64,000 bases of DNA from Prostheceraeus crozeri. Taxonomy: Eukaryota > Platyhelminthes > Polycladida > Euryleptidae. Shown here piece after piece: positions 9,421-17,822 of this stretch. The stretch's first letter is position 1; each line of letters begins with the position of its first letter. The translations under genes and the position numbers were made by a program. The stretch covers positions 434,001 to 498,000 of the forward strand of contig CAJQUW010003146.1 in assembly GCA_907163375.1 (NCBI GenBank), written 5' to 3'. Below the pieces are notes generated by a model that saw nothing but the letters and a program-made list of their open reading frames with translations, was not told the origin of the DNA and made no database searches.

Positions 9421-9719
9421 ATATTGTTGGAATACAGACAAAAAATACTGGCTTGCTTCAGAGATATGTTGTGGTCCCTGGGTATTATGGTGCAGGTCCC
9501 AGAAAGCACTCCGTGAAAAAGCCGGCATATTTAATGAATGACTCTCCAAAGCGTGATATCCCATGCACTTTAGTCGAAGCAAGTGATTCTGAAAAACAAT
9601 GGATGAATCTGCTTGTCTATCGTTCATAAACGCAAAATGCAATGCTTACAGGTCTAGCAATTTCACTCTGTACAACCATCTGCAGATCAAACTGGAAGTA
9701 GAAATATCAAAGGCCACGG

Positions 9720-11694
9720 ACGGTCGGAAAGAGAACCAAAGACATGTGGCACATGAGATTTGGGGCATTTAGAATCTCTTGAAAGATAAAAACGGTGGCC
9801 CAATAGATAGCTCGGCTATTACAAGTATTTTCCAGCAATTTCCATCCTCCCAGCGTGGAGTTGGAGCTTTCGAAGTTGGCGAAAGCCGAAAGGAAACTGA
9901 CCAAGAGGGTCATCAAGGAGGACCCTTTCCGCTTTACAAGAGAAACCTTCCAAGTGAAGGCGAGTGGTATCTCACAAATAGAGTGGAAGAGTTAGAGGAA
10001 GTGTTGCAGAACACCTCTTCTGATCCGAACAGGAATTCGGATGTGCACGATGTGATTGTGCTCGACCGGCCATCAATTTCATCAAAAAATTTTGATACAC
10101 CAAGGATCAAACTTGTGGAAGTTGAAAATGTGATTCATAAAGCGAGAGCTAATTCAGCTGTAGGGCCGATTGGTATTACGCTTACAGTCTACAAAAACTG
10201 CAAGAAGTTAACTAAGTGCCTATGGTAGCAAGAGTGTGGGAATCTGGAGAGATATCCAAATCTTGGTGTGTGGCAGATGGTATGTATATACCTAAGGACA
10301 ACAATGCAACCACTCTTCCGACCAATTTCGTTGTTGAATGTGGGGAACGAGTATTCTTCAGTGTGATGGCGAGGCGCTTGACCAAGTTCCTGCTCGCGAA
10401 CGGTTTTGTCGATACGAGCATTCAAAAAGCTGGTGTCCCAGGTTTCCCTGGTTGTTTGGAACAATGTGGAATCGGTTGACGCAGGCGAAGCTTAAAAGTA
10501 GAGATATCCATGTTGTCTGGCTGGATTTGGCCAACGCCTATGGATCTGTGCCTCATAGAATCATTCAGTTTGTCCTTGAATTTTTTCATATGCCTCAAAA
10601 GTTAAACGAATGTATCATCAGTTACTTCGATACATTCCGTTTCCGTTTCAGCAACAATGACGGCGTGACTAATTTATGTCGGCCAGAAAAAGGAATTGCA
10701 ATGGGGTATGCTATTTCTCCCATCCTGTTTGTCCCGGTCATGGAAATGATTCAGTAAGTAGTAGCGGCAACAACAACAACATGAAGGCTTTCATGAACGA
10801 TTTGACGATTTGACAGAAAGTGATTCCAGACGTGTCTCAGATATTCTCAACAGGTTGCGTGAACTTGTTGGATGGTGTGGTATGAAATTTAAGCCACATG
10901 AGAGTAGGGCACTGTCATTGCTGAAAGGAAGATGACATACGTGCCTTTTGATCTGAGAGGCTAGCGCAATGCGACTGTTCGACAGACAGGAGTGAAAAGC
11001 TTGGGAAGATGGTACACGTTTCCATTGACTGACTGTCACCAGGGTATACAATTGCAAGCGTCAGTATTGAAGGACAAGATCAGCAGAACATCTCTACCAG
11101 GTCGGTTCAGGGTGTGGATGATGCAATTTGGCGTGTTCCCAAGGATTATGTGGCCTATAACGATTTATGAGATCTCTTTTCCCAGAATGGAGATAATCGA
11201 AGCCAAGGTGAGCAAAATGATACGGAAGTGGCTTGGTGCTCCGCGAATGCTTGCCAGTTCTGTTTTGTATGGCAAGAGGGACACATTGCAATTGCCACTA
11301 ACATCTACAGTGTATTGTGGTGGGATATAAGGTCAGCAAGATTCGGCTGCAGTCTATGTTGACTTTTTCTCGTGATGAGGAAGCAGTCTCAGATGCAGTG
11401 ATACTTTCTAGGTATGTAACGGGAATTGACTTTGTGCCGAGTGGTCAAAGAAAGAGACGAAAGTCTCCTCGTGTGTCTCGATCTGTTCCGCGTAAGTGGG
11501 AAGTTCGAGTGGATAGACAGCTGCCAGATGAATTGTCCCTATCTCACCAACGGTCTATCCTAGTGTTGATCGATGCGGTAGGGAAGAGAATGATTATGGG
11601 CAAACTAACCATTCCCTTGGAAGAGAACGTTGAGGATGCCCATAAGAGGAAAGCTGCCAAATATGAAGAACTTGCCGAAGGCATTCGGAAGCAA
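9720..11694 (+). pseudogene. Decayed non-LTR-type retrotransposon reverse transcriptase, 5' part
   Basis: Frames broken by several shifts preserve an ordered RT: ARANSAVGPIGI (motif 1), MARRLTKFLLANGFVDTSIQ with QKAGVPGFPGCLE, VVWLDLANAYGSVPH (motif A, Asp present), GIAMGYAISPILF (motif B) and a motif C region near 10785-10800 that reads FMNDLT where FMDDL would be expected, so one catalytic Asp is lost. The thumb region (IPRIMWPITIYEI...KMIRKWLGAPR) is at 11120-11260. The coding line stops at the 12-bp duplication ending at 11694 and resumes at 47114 beyond the nested insertions. This RT family is common in fish and marine invertebrates; the clade is not determined. Confidence 0.8.
11683..11694. 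repeat. 12-bp target-site duplication of PLE-A, left copy
   Basis: ATTCGGAAGCAA, repeated exactly at 47114-47125. Both copies sit in the same codon context of the interrupted reverse transcriptase (IRKQ), which proves that the sequence between them was inserted. Confidence 0.9.
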
Positions 11695-11781
11695 TTATAG
11701 GCTGTACTCGTAATCGAGAAACGCACTCCCTTGAATTTCTGCAAATCCGTTAGTTGAAATAGTAAAGAAAAAACTAGCTTT

Positions 11782-11819
11782 TACTCGACATTTCGGGTCC
11801 AGACCCTTCTTCATAGAGT
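11782..11819 (-). ncRNA. Degenerate hammerhead-ribozyme-like motif of PLE-A, minus arm
   Basis: On the minus strand: stem I ACTC...GAGT, stem II GGGTC/GACCC, then GAAAT where the right arm has GAAAC. One core position is changed relative to the copy at 46959-46995, so it is probably inactive. Confidence 0.4.
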
Positions 11820-11903
11820 TTAAAACAGGTGCATATGACATGCTACTTGGACATATATATGTAAAAGCTGAATAAAAATCTATATGGCGCGACCTGTGTT
11901 CTC

Positions 11904-12868
11904 CTACAAGCCAGCAAGCTCATGACGGCGATTCATAGATGGACATCTGTCCTGAATCATGCGAGCTTCTATCAAAGCAGTGTCAACCGTACTTCGCGCT
12001 CTCTGAAGGATATTCACATCGAAATCATCAAGGTCAACAGCAGTACAATCACGAAGATGCACACTCAATGCACTCTTACTGTCCTTATTCATAATACTCC
12101 GCTTATGTTCTTGATACCTAATTTTGAAAGATCTTGAAGTTTTACCTATGTAACTAGCATTACAAATCCGACATTTAAACTCATAGACAACATTGTAACT
12201 ATTAAAATTTATTTTTTCAGGCAAACGATCACAAAGGTTACAGTTGTTATGTTTTTTATTTTTGTGTTTATTGCGACTATTTAGACAACGGGACAATGTA
12301 GGACTGGTAGTATTAACAAGACGAACATTGAGATTAGATTTGCGAATCAGAGAATTAATTTTTCTGTTTAAGCTATCGTTAACGAAAGGCATAGATAAAT
12401 TAATATCTTTACTTGCATTGGAATGACGCTTCCTATTCTTCGATTTCCGTTTAAAATCTTTTTCTTTGAAACCGTTTTTCTTAAGTTTTTGTTTAGCATT
12501 ATGAATTGCTTCAGTTTTATCTGCTATCGTACTGCATCTTTCATCGGCTGTGTTCAGAGTATTTTCTATGAAGTTACTTTTAACATGATGTGGTATCCAA
12601 CTGTCTTTGCGTAGAGAGTTATCCGAAGTTAATGGCTTACTATAGTGCTTGTAACAAACACAATCGTTTTTAATCGAGATGCTCAAATCTAGAAAGTTTA
12701 GACAATTTTGTGGAATTTCTAAAGTAAATTGAACATCTTTATTTATATTGTTGAATATGTTGAGAATTTTATAACTATCTTGAAAACTAGATGAGAAAGG
12801 ACCCATAATGATGTCATCGATATACCGTTTGAGTTGGGATATTAATTTTTTTTCAATTCTTTTAAAGC
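11904..12868 (-). pseudogene. Penelope-like RT C-terminus plus GIY-YIG endonuclease, 5'-truncated
   Basis: The frame begins inside the RT just at the catalytic region (DDIIMGPFSSSF near 12800). It carries the thumb/linker (FTLEIPQNCLNFLDLSISI), a basic linker (KDFKRKSKNRKRHSN), a zinc knuckle CNLCDRLP...CRIC, then YIGKTSRSFKIRYQEHKRSI, the GIY-YIG nuclease core, and ends RHELAGL at 11904. This endonuclease makes the target nick in Penelope-like elements. The copy is nearly identical in protein to 45950-46874, so the two arms are young relative to each other. Confidence 0.88.
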
Positions 12869-12874
12869 GACAAC

Positions 12875-13921
12875 ATGTACAAGCCGTGTTTTCCTTTCGT
12901 CTTAGTTGATAAATTTCTATGTGGCGCGACCTGTACCAGTAGTAAAATGAGAGAAGTTGGGTATGCTGAAAGTGAGGCTTTCACTAATAATAGTGAATAC
13001 TCGCTGCCTCAATCTTGCGTGAGTCTTCTTAAAAAAGGTCCTAGTTATCGTATTCCGCCTAAACTTGATGACAGTTTTATTGACGATATGATATTTAACT
13101 TGGATAGATTAACGTATAAACTGCGTTGGAATATTGTATTCGATACCACGAGTTATGAACAAAATAATAGCAATAATTTCAATATTCCGTTTGAGCGCAA
13201 TACGGTTAGTTTTCCTAATCATATGGATAAAGAATCGGAAAATATTCTTAATGCTTTCAAATATGAAGTCATAGAAGTTACTAAAAAAGAAGTAGCCTTC
13301 ACTAAAAAGAGTGATTCTTACCGAGAAATACAAAAACAGATTAGAAAAACTAAAACATTTGTAAAAGAACATAATCTAGAAATTGTTCCGACAGATAAAT
13401 CAAAACGTTTATGCGTAACTGATAAAGAAAAACATAATCAAAATAACAGGGATATCTTAGATGATGGAAATACATATAAGCTATTGTCTAGATCTAAATG
13501 TGAAAACATACAACGACAAGCTAATAAGATAATTAACTCTTGCTACAAAAATAAATTAAGTAGAAATCAGTTAGAGCGTCTTCATGCATCCAACTCTCAA
13601 CCGGCTGGATTTTACACTATTATAAAAGACCATAAGCCTGAAAATAATGGAATCTATCCTATGAGACCAATAGCATCTACCATAAATACTCCTACTGAAA
13701 AAATCGATTGGTTATGTAGTAAAATATTAAATCAATTGGTTAACTTTGTCCCTGCACATTTAAGTAGTTCCAAACAATTAAGTGAGATTCTTGATAATTA
13801 CACGGGAGTAAAAACTGGTGATATTTTCATATCTCTAAATGTTATTGCTTTGTATCCGAGCATACCGATTAGTCTGGCACTCAAAGTAGTCGTAGAATTT
13901 TCTCAAAGACATTGGGATGAA
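12875..13921 (+). pseudogene. Penelope-like reverse transcriptase, N-terminal half, interrupted by Polinton B
   Basis: Typical Penelope N-terminal blocks: LLKKGPSYRIPP, LRWNIVFD, LEIVPTDKSKRLCVTD, GFYTIIKDHKPE, YPMRPIASTINTPTEKIDWL and motif A as FISLNVIALYPSIP. Motif A has Asn where the catalytic Asp of SLDV is expected; the PLE-B units keep Asp. The frame is cut after HWDE by Polinton B's terminal repeat; residues read beyond 13921 belong to that repeat. The RT continues at 45723. With Asn in motif A this copy should not polymerise DNA. Confidence 0.88.
13916..13921. repeat. 6-bp target-site duplication of Polinton B, left copy (GATGAA)
   Basis: GATGAA immediately precedes the AGTAATGGGC terminus and is repeated at 45723-45728 after the GCCCATTACT terminus. 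Six base pairs is the diagnostic duplication length of Polinton integrases. Confidence 0.93.
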
Positions 13922-14398
13922 AGTAATGGGCAAAAGACCGTTCCAGGACACCATAAAATTCAAAAAATAGTATCTTTAAAAATGACATAAATTCATGAAT
14001 TTAGACCCTTTTTCAGGTTTTTAAGACCTAAATTCATGAATTTAGTCGTTTTTAAAGATACCGTTTTTTGAAAAAATGGTACTTTTTAAATGGTCTAAAT
14101 TTATGAATTTGAACCCTTTTTCAGGTTATGAAGACCTAAATTCATAAATTTGGGCGTTTTTAAAAATACCCAATTTTCAAATGTTTCAAAATCTCAAATT
14201 TGTGAATTACAATTTTTACCTTGAAAATCATGACCGTTCTAGGACACCGAAAATCATAAAAGTTAAGAATCTCAAATTTGAGAATTACAATTTTTACCTT
14301 GAAAATCATGACCGTTTAAGGACACCGAAAATCATAAAAGTTGAGAATTTCAAATTCATGAGTTTAGACGTTTTTCAGGTTTTTAAAATATATCATGT
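13922..14398 (+). repeat. Polinton B left terminal inverted repeat
   Basis: Mirrors 45243-45722 almost base for base. Internally it is made of repeats: AAATTCATGAATTTAG palindromes spaced about 60-70 bp, and two copies of a 70-bp unit containing ATTACAATTTTTACCTTGAA (about 14206 and 14283). Confidence 0.93.
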
Positions 14399-14420
14399 GA
14401 CTAAAAATATTTCTTTAAAA

Positions 14421-15116
14421 ATGGAAGAAACAAAAGTGGAAGAAACCGCAAGAATATATCCTTCGTTATCATATGAACGTAGTTCTACTTTAATGGACAT
14501 TGAAAAAATGAATAAAGAAAAGCACAAAGATAGAGTACGTTATATGAAAGATAAGGAATCTCAATTATTATTAAGATTAGAGCATTATAAAAAATTAAGA
14601 AAGAGATGGAGCAAAGTTAAGAATGTAATACAAGGAATTGGCATATTCTTAACAATAAGTTTAGGTGCTTTAACAATTGTTATATCTTAAGGTGTTTTAG
14701 TAATTCCAGTAGTTGCTACAGCTTTAACATGTACGGGTGTTTTTGCAACTTCACTTGTTACAATGTTAGATAAATCTTTAATAACTAAGAAACGAAAATC
14801 ATTAAAAACTAAGCATTTACATATTAAAGAAGTTTATGACAAATTACACTACTACTTTCAAAGAGTATGTGATGATAATGTTATTACGTTAGATGAGATT
14901 GAAAAATTTGATCAAATAGCTAATGAAGCTAATAAAATATCATTTCAATCACAGTCAGAAAAAGTTGGTGATAAAAATAAAAAGGATGGCAAAATTTCGA
15001 GTGATGGTAAAATTTCTAATGAAGAAAATGACAAAATTTTTTTAGAAGAGCTAAAAACTTTAAGCGAAAATTTAAGCAAAACTTTATTAAACAAAACTTT
15101 ATTGAACAAAACTTAA
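14421..15116 (+). pseudogene. Polinton membrane protein with two hydrophobic helices; internal stop
   Basis: The start ATG at 14421 follows TTCTTTAAAA, the element's usual start motif. Visible parts: SLSYERSSTLMDIEKMNKEKHKDRV, a charged coiled coil to about residue 75, hydrophobic segment IGIFLTISLGALTIVIS, an in-frame TAA at 14688-14690, then a second hydrophobic segment (VLVIPVVATALTCTGV), a basic stretch and an acidic tail. This architecture is common in Polintons; the role is unknown, probably virion membrane or entry-associated. Part of the gene (14634-14690) also exists inverted at the right end (45178-45229), so the repeat once reached into it. Confidence 0.65.
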
Positions 15117-15221
15117 AGCGAAAAGATGACAGACAACAAAGCAATAAAAAATAATTTGTTCAGTAAAATGTTTTTGCTGTATTCCAATGTTACCACAAAA
15201 TTCAAATATTATATTTTAAAA

Positions 15222-15998
15222 ATGGATAAAATTAGAGCTGATAATTTTAAAAGAATAAAACAATTAGAAGAGTTAATAAAACAAAGAAATATTATGAAAG
15301 AAAATCATCTTCAACATAGAATGATAAAAGCTGGCATTCAATCTGATATGTTTGAAAAAATGCAGCAAACCGAACAAGTAAAAACTGATTTTAAAAAAAC
15401 TATGAAACCATTTAAAACTCTTGAAAAAGAACTTACAAATAATGATAAACAAATTGATATAACAGATCCAGAGCACAAAACTATATTAGATGACTATGGA
15501 TTACTAGAATCAAACATTAATAAGAAATTACCAAAATCTATGCAATTTGAACATTCTATTTCATTTATAGATGGAAAAACAATACCTGGATTTTATCTCG
15601 GACAAAAAGAAATATTTCCACAACCTTTTCGAGGTTTAATTTTTTCACCAGATAAATCTCCTTTTAATTTAGATAGAAATTTTGTTGATCTTTTAAGAGG
15701 AGCAGATTTAAATAATTATGCTGTAGAAGATCTTATAAAATATAAAGCTATGTTAGATAGAGTTGGTGCAGTAAAATCTCTAAGACGTTATAAACAATTA
15801 GAAAATTTATTATCAACGGGAGTTAAAGTAGGAAAAGGTTTTAAAACAGAAACAACTGTATTTTTATCAGATGATCCACAAGAATTACTAAATAGATGAA
15901 ATATTTTAATATCGGCAATAAAAGAAGGCCATAATTCTAGTTTCAATGAAATTCATGCTATATTAAAAAGACTGTTAGAAAAGAAGATTCTAAATTAA
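15222..15998 (+). pseudogene. Polinton structural protein with NEIHAI C-terminus; one internal stop
   Basis: I place the start at 15222 (MDKIRADNFKR), because TATTTTAAAA directly precedes this ATG as at other Polinton B genes; the frame is open further upstream to 15126. The N-terminal half is a long charged helix, the middle has DGKTIPGFYLGQKEIFP and LIFSPDKSPFNLDRNFVDLL, and the C-terminal block is LSDDPQELLNR. A TGA at 15897-15899 interrupts the conserved tail, which resumes as ISAIKEGHNSSFNEIHAIL and ends at 15998. This is a conserved Polinton family of unknown, presumably structural, function. Confidence 0.65.
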
Positions 15999-16034
15999 GA
16001 GGATTATAAAAGTGTAGCTGAAATATGTTATTTC

Positions 16035-16115
16035 TAGTTTTTATCTATGATTTTTATTTATGATTTTTATCTATGATTTTTATCTATGATTTTTATCTAC
16101 GATTTTTATCTATAA
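16035..16115 (+). repeat. Tandem 15-bp AT-rich repeat
   Basis: About five copies of TTTTTATCTATGA in slightly varied form, directly upstream of the penton gene. It could be slippage-derived or part of a promoter spacer. Confidence 0.7.
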
Positions 16116-16141
16116 TATTTATTTAAATTTTTAGTTAAAAA

Positions 16142-16945
16142 ATGTCTTCGAGAGAATTATCATCAGTAGATTTTGACAAAATTAATAATCATTTAGAAAA
16201 TTTGACAGAGATTTTGGGTTCATCAAAATTTAGTACGACGTTAAAAATTATAACAACTACTTCATCACACACTTGTAATTTAGAACCCATTCTACATTTA
16301 GAACAAAATAAAAATTATCAAATTGCGTTGACTAGTTTCTCTACATTTAACACTATTCAAAACGTTATCAAAGATGTGAATGACCAATTTAGATATTCTA
16401 CTGATAAAGGCAAAACATGGAAAATACTAACTTTTCTTCCTGGTTCTTACGAAGTTGAATCAATATCAAATGAAATTAAGAGAAATTTAGGTATACCATT
16501 TAAAGATAAGAAACAATTACATTTTGCAGTTGAACCGGCAGTTAATAAATTTTCTCTTACTTTAGACGAAAATCATCAAGTTGATTTTAATCATGATAGA
16601 TCATTGTCAAAGCTATTAGGATTTAATAAACAAACCTATAGTCAAGGTTATCATTTAGGTGAGAAGATTCCAAAAATAACTGAAATAAATTCAATTGTTG
16701 TACATTGTGACATTATTGAAGGAGGATATATAAATGGTAAATTATCAAATTTAATATTCAGTTTTCCAGCTTTTACTGTACCCATTGGTTATAGACTAAA
16801 TGTAATTCCACAAACATTAATATATTTCCCTATTACAAGAAAAATTATTAACAACATTAACATTAGAATCACTGATGAAAAAGGACAAGAAATAAATTTT
16901 GGAGGTGAAGAGATTATGATAGATCTTTTGGTTCGGGAGGTATAA
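16142..16945 (+). CDS. Penton-like minor capsid protein of Polinton B
   Basis: Intact 267-aa frame starting directly after TTTTTAGTTAAAAA. The family pattern is clear: NYQIALTSFSTFNTI (N-terminal domain), FLPGSYEVESISNEIKRNLG, LSKLLGFN, a central INSIVVHCDIIEGGYINGKLS, PPGYR-like VPIGYRLNVIP and the C-terminal strand block IRITDEKGQEINFGGEEI. This is the single jelly-roll minor capsid/penton protein that forms vertices with the double jelly-roll major capsid protein. The related genes in A (1-819) and C (58034-59408) are broken. Confidence 0.82.
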   Translation: MSSRELSSVDFDKINNHLENLTEILGSSKFSTTLKIITTTSSHTCNLEPILHLEQNKNYQIALTSFSTFNTIQNVIKDVNDQFRYSTDKGKTWKILTFLPGSYEVESISNEIKRNLGIPFKDKKQLHFAVEPAVNKFSLTLDENHQVDFNHDRSLSKLLGFNKQTYSQGYHLGEKIPKITEINSIVVHCDIIEGGYINGKLSNLIFSFPAFTVPIGYRLNVIPQTLIYFPITRKIINNINIRITDEKGQEINFGGEEIMIDLLVREV

Positions 16946-17035
16946 ACTCCCACGCGAAGCTAGAGAAGTTTAATTTTCTTCTTCTTTAGAAACAAAAAAT
17001 TAAAAAAAAATAAAAATAATTTTTTTTATTAAAGA

Positions 17036-17671
17036 ATGAGTGAACTACCTCAATTAAATAAAAAAAAACTTAAATTTAATCATCATCCAAATTTATCTAA
17101 TAAAGTTTTGTCAGTTATTTGTGGAAGATCAGGATGTGGAAAAACATATCTATTATTTAAAATTTTAACGACTCCAAATTTTTTGGATTATAACAATCTT
17201 ATAATTTATACAACGACGGCAGAACAACCCGTCTATCAATTTTTAAAATATGGATTTGAAAATAATCTTAAAAAACAGCAATTGCTTCATTATTCAAAGA
17301 ATATGAAAAATCTGAAGATGAAGAAGAAATAAGTTCGTGGTGTGAAGAAGCAGCAAAAAATAATCAGTTAGTAGAATCTAATAAAAATAACCATATAAAG
17401 ATACAATTAATAGATGATAGTGGTAATATGCAAGATCCTAGTAAACTAGATAAAACAATGAAACATTGTGTAATTTTTGATGATTGTGTTAATGATAGAA
17501 ATCAGTCAGTTCAGAGAAATTATTTCACAAGAGGTAGACATAATAACTGTAGTGTATTTTATTTAACACAAAGTATGTATTCATTAGACGGAAGTGTTAT
17601 TAGAAAGAATGCAAATATATTTATACTATTTGAAATAAATGCAAGAAACTTAAGTGATTTGTTAAGAGATT
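17036..17671 (+). pseudogene. ATP: Packaging ATPase of Polinton B, 5' part, interrupted by PLE-B
   Basis: The start follows TTTTTTATTAAAGA. Walker A is CGRSGCGKTYLL near residue 30; the first frame closes at 17332 after a frameshift. The continuing frame carries Walker B HCVIFDDCV and the conserved YFTRGRHNNCSVFYLTQSMY. After NLSDLLRD the sequence hits the PLE-B array at 17672; amino acids read further belong to PLE-B. The last part of the ATPase is at 31374-31489. An FtsK/HerA-superfamily motor for loading DNA into the capsid. Confidence 0.9.
17660..17671. repeat. 12-bp target-site duplication of PLE-B, left copy
   Basis: TGTTAAGAGATT, repeated exactly at 31374-31385. Both copies encode the same LLRD segment of the ATPase. 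Confidence 0.9.
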
Positions 17672-17784
17672 CGATTTATAGCCATACACGGGTGGTTATT
17701 CATAGTTTGATAGCAAAAAACAGATTTGATGCACTCCCTAATTTATTGGCAAGTTTAAGTAAAAGGTTAAAAAGAAATTTACAC

Positions 17785-17822
17785 ACCCGACGTTTCGTAT
17801 CACAGATACATAATCATGGGTA
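17785..17822 (-). ncRNA. Hammerhead-ribozyme-like motif of PLE-B (first of six)
   Basis: On the minus strand the order is stem I ACCC, an AUGA-containing core, stem II GTATC-TGT-GATAC, GAAAC, GTC, stem I GGGT. This is the layout of a minimal type I hammerhead as known from Penelope elements, although the first core box differs from CUGAUGA. Repeated at 20613-20650, 23441-23478, 26269-26306 (minus) and 28426-28463, 31256-31291 (plus). Confidence 0.5.

Larger units (their letters stand above)
11695..12868 (-). mobile_element. PLE-A Penelope-like element, 5'-truncated minus-strand arm
   Basis: Inverted copy of the 3' part of PLE-A (mirror of about 45900-47113). The mirror holds from the outer terminus to about 12868, where this arm is 5'-truncated and joined head-to-head to the plus-strand arm. 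The outer end carries the same 3' terminal sequence as the right end of PLE-A. Confidence 0.85.
12869..13921 (+). mobile_element. PLE-A plus-strand arm, part before the Polinton B insertion
   Basis: Continues at 45723 after Polinton B. The 5' end is the head-to-head junction at about 12868. A short piece at 12912-12936 (TATGTGGCGCGACCTGTAC) resembles the PLE-A 3' UTR read in antisense (11882-11900), hinting at a small inverted fragment at the junction. Confidence 0.8.

Noticed and set aside
9286-9642. Frames around 9.3-9.6 kb
   Set aside because: They cross the transposon arm boundary and have no protein features.
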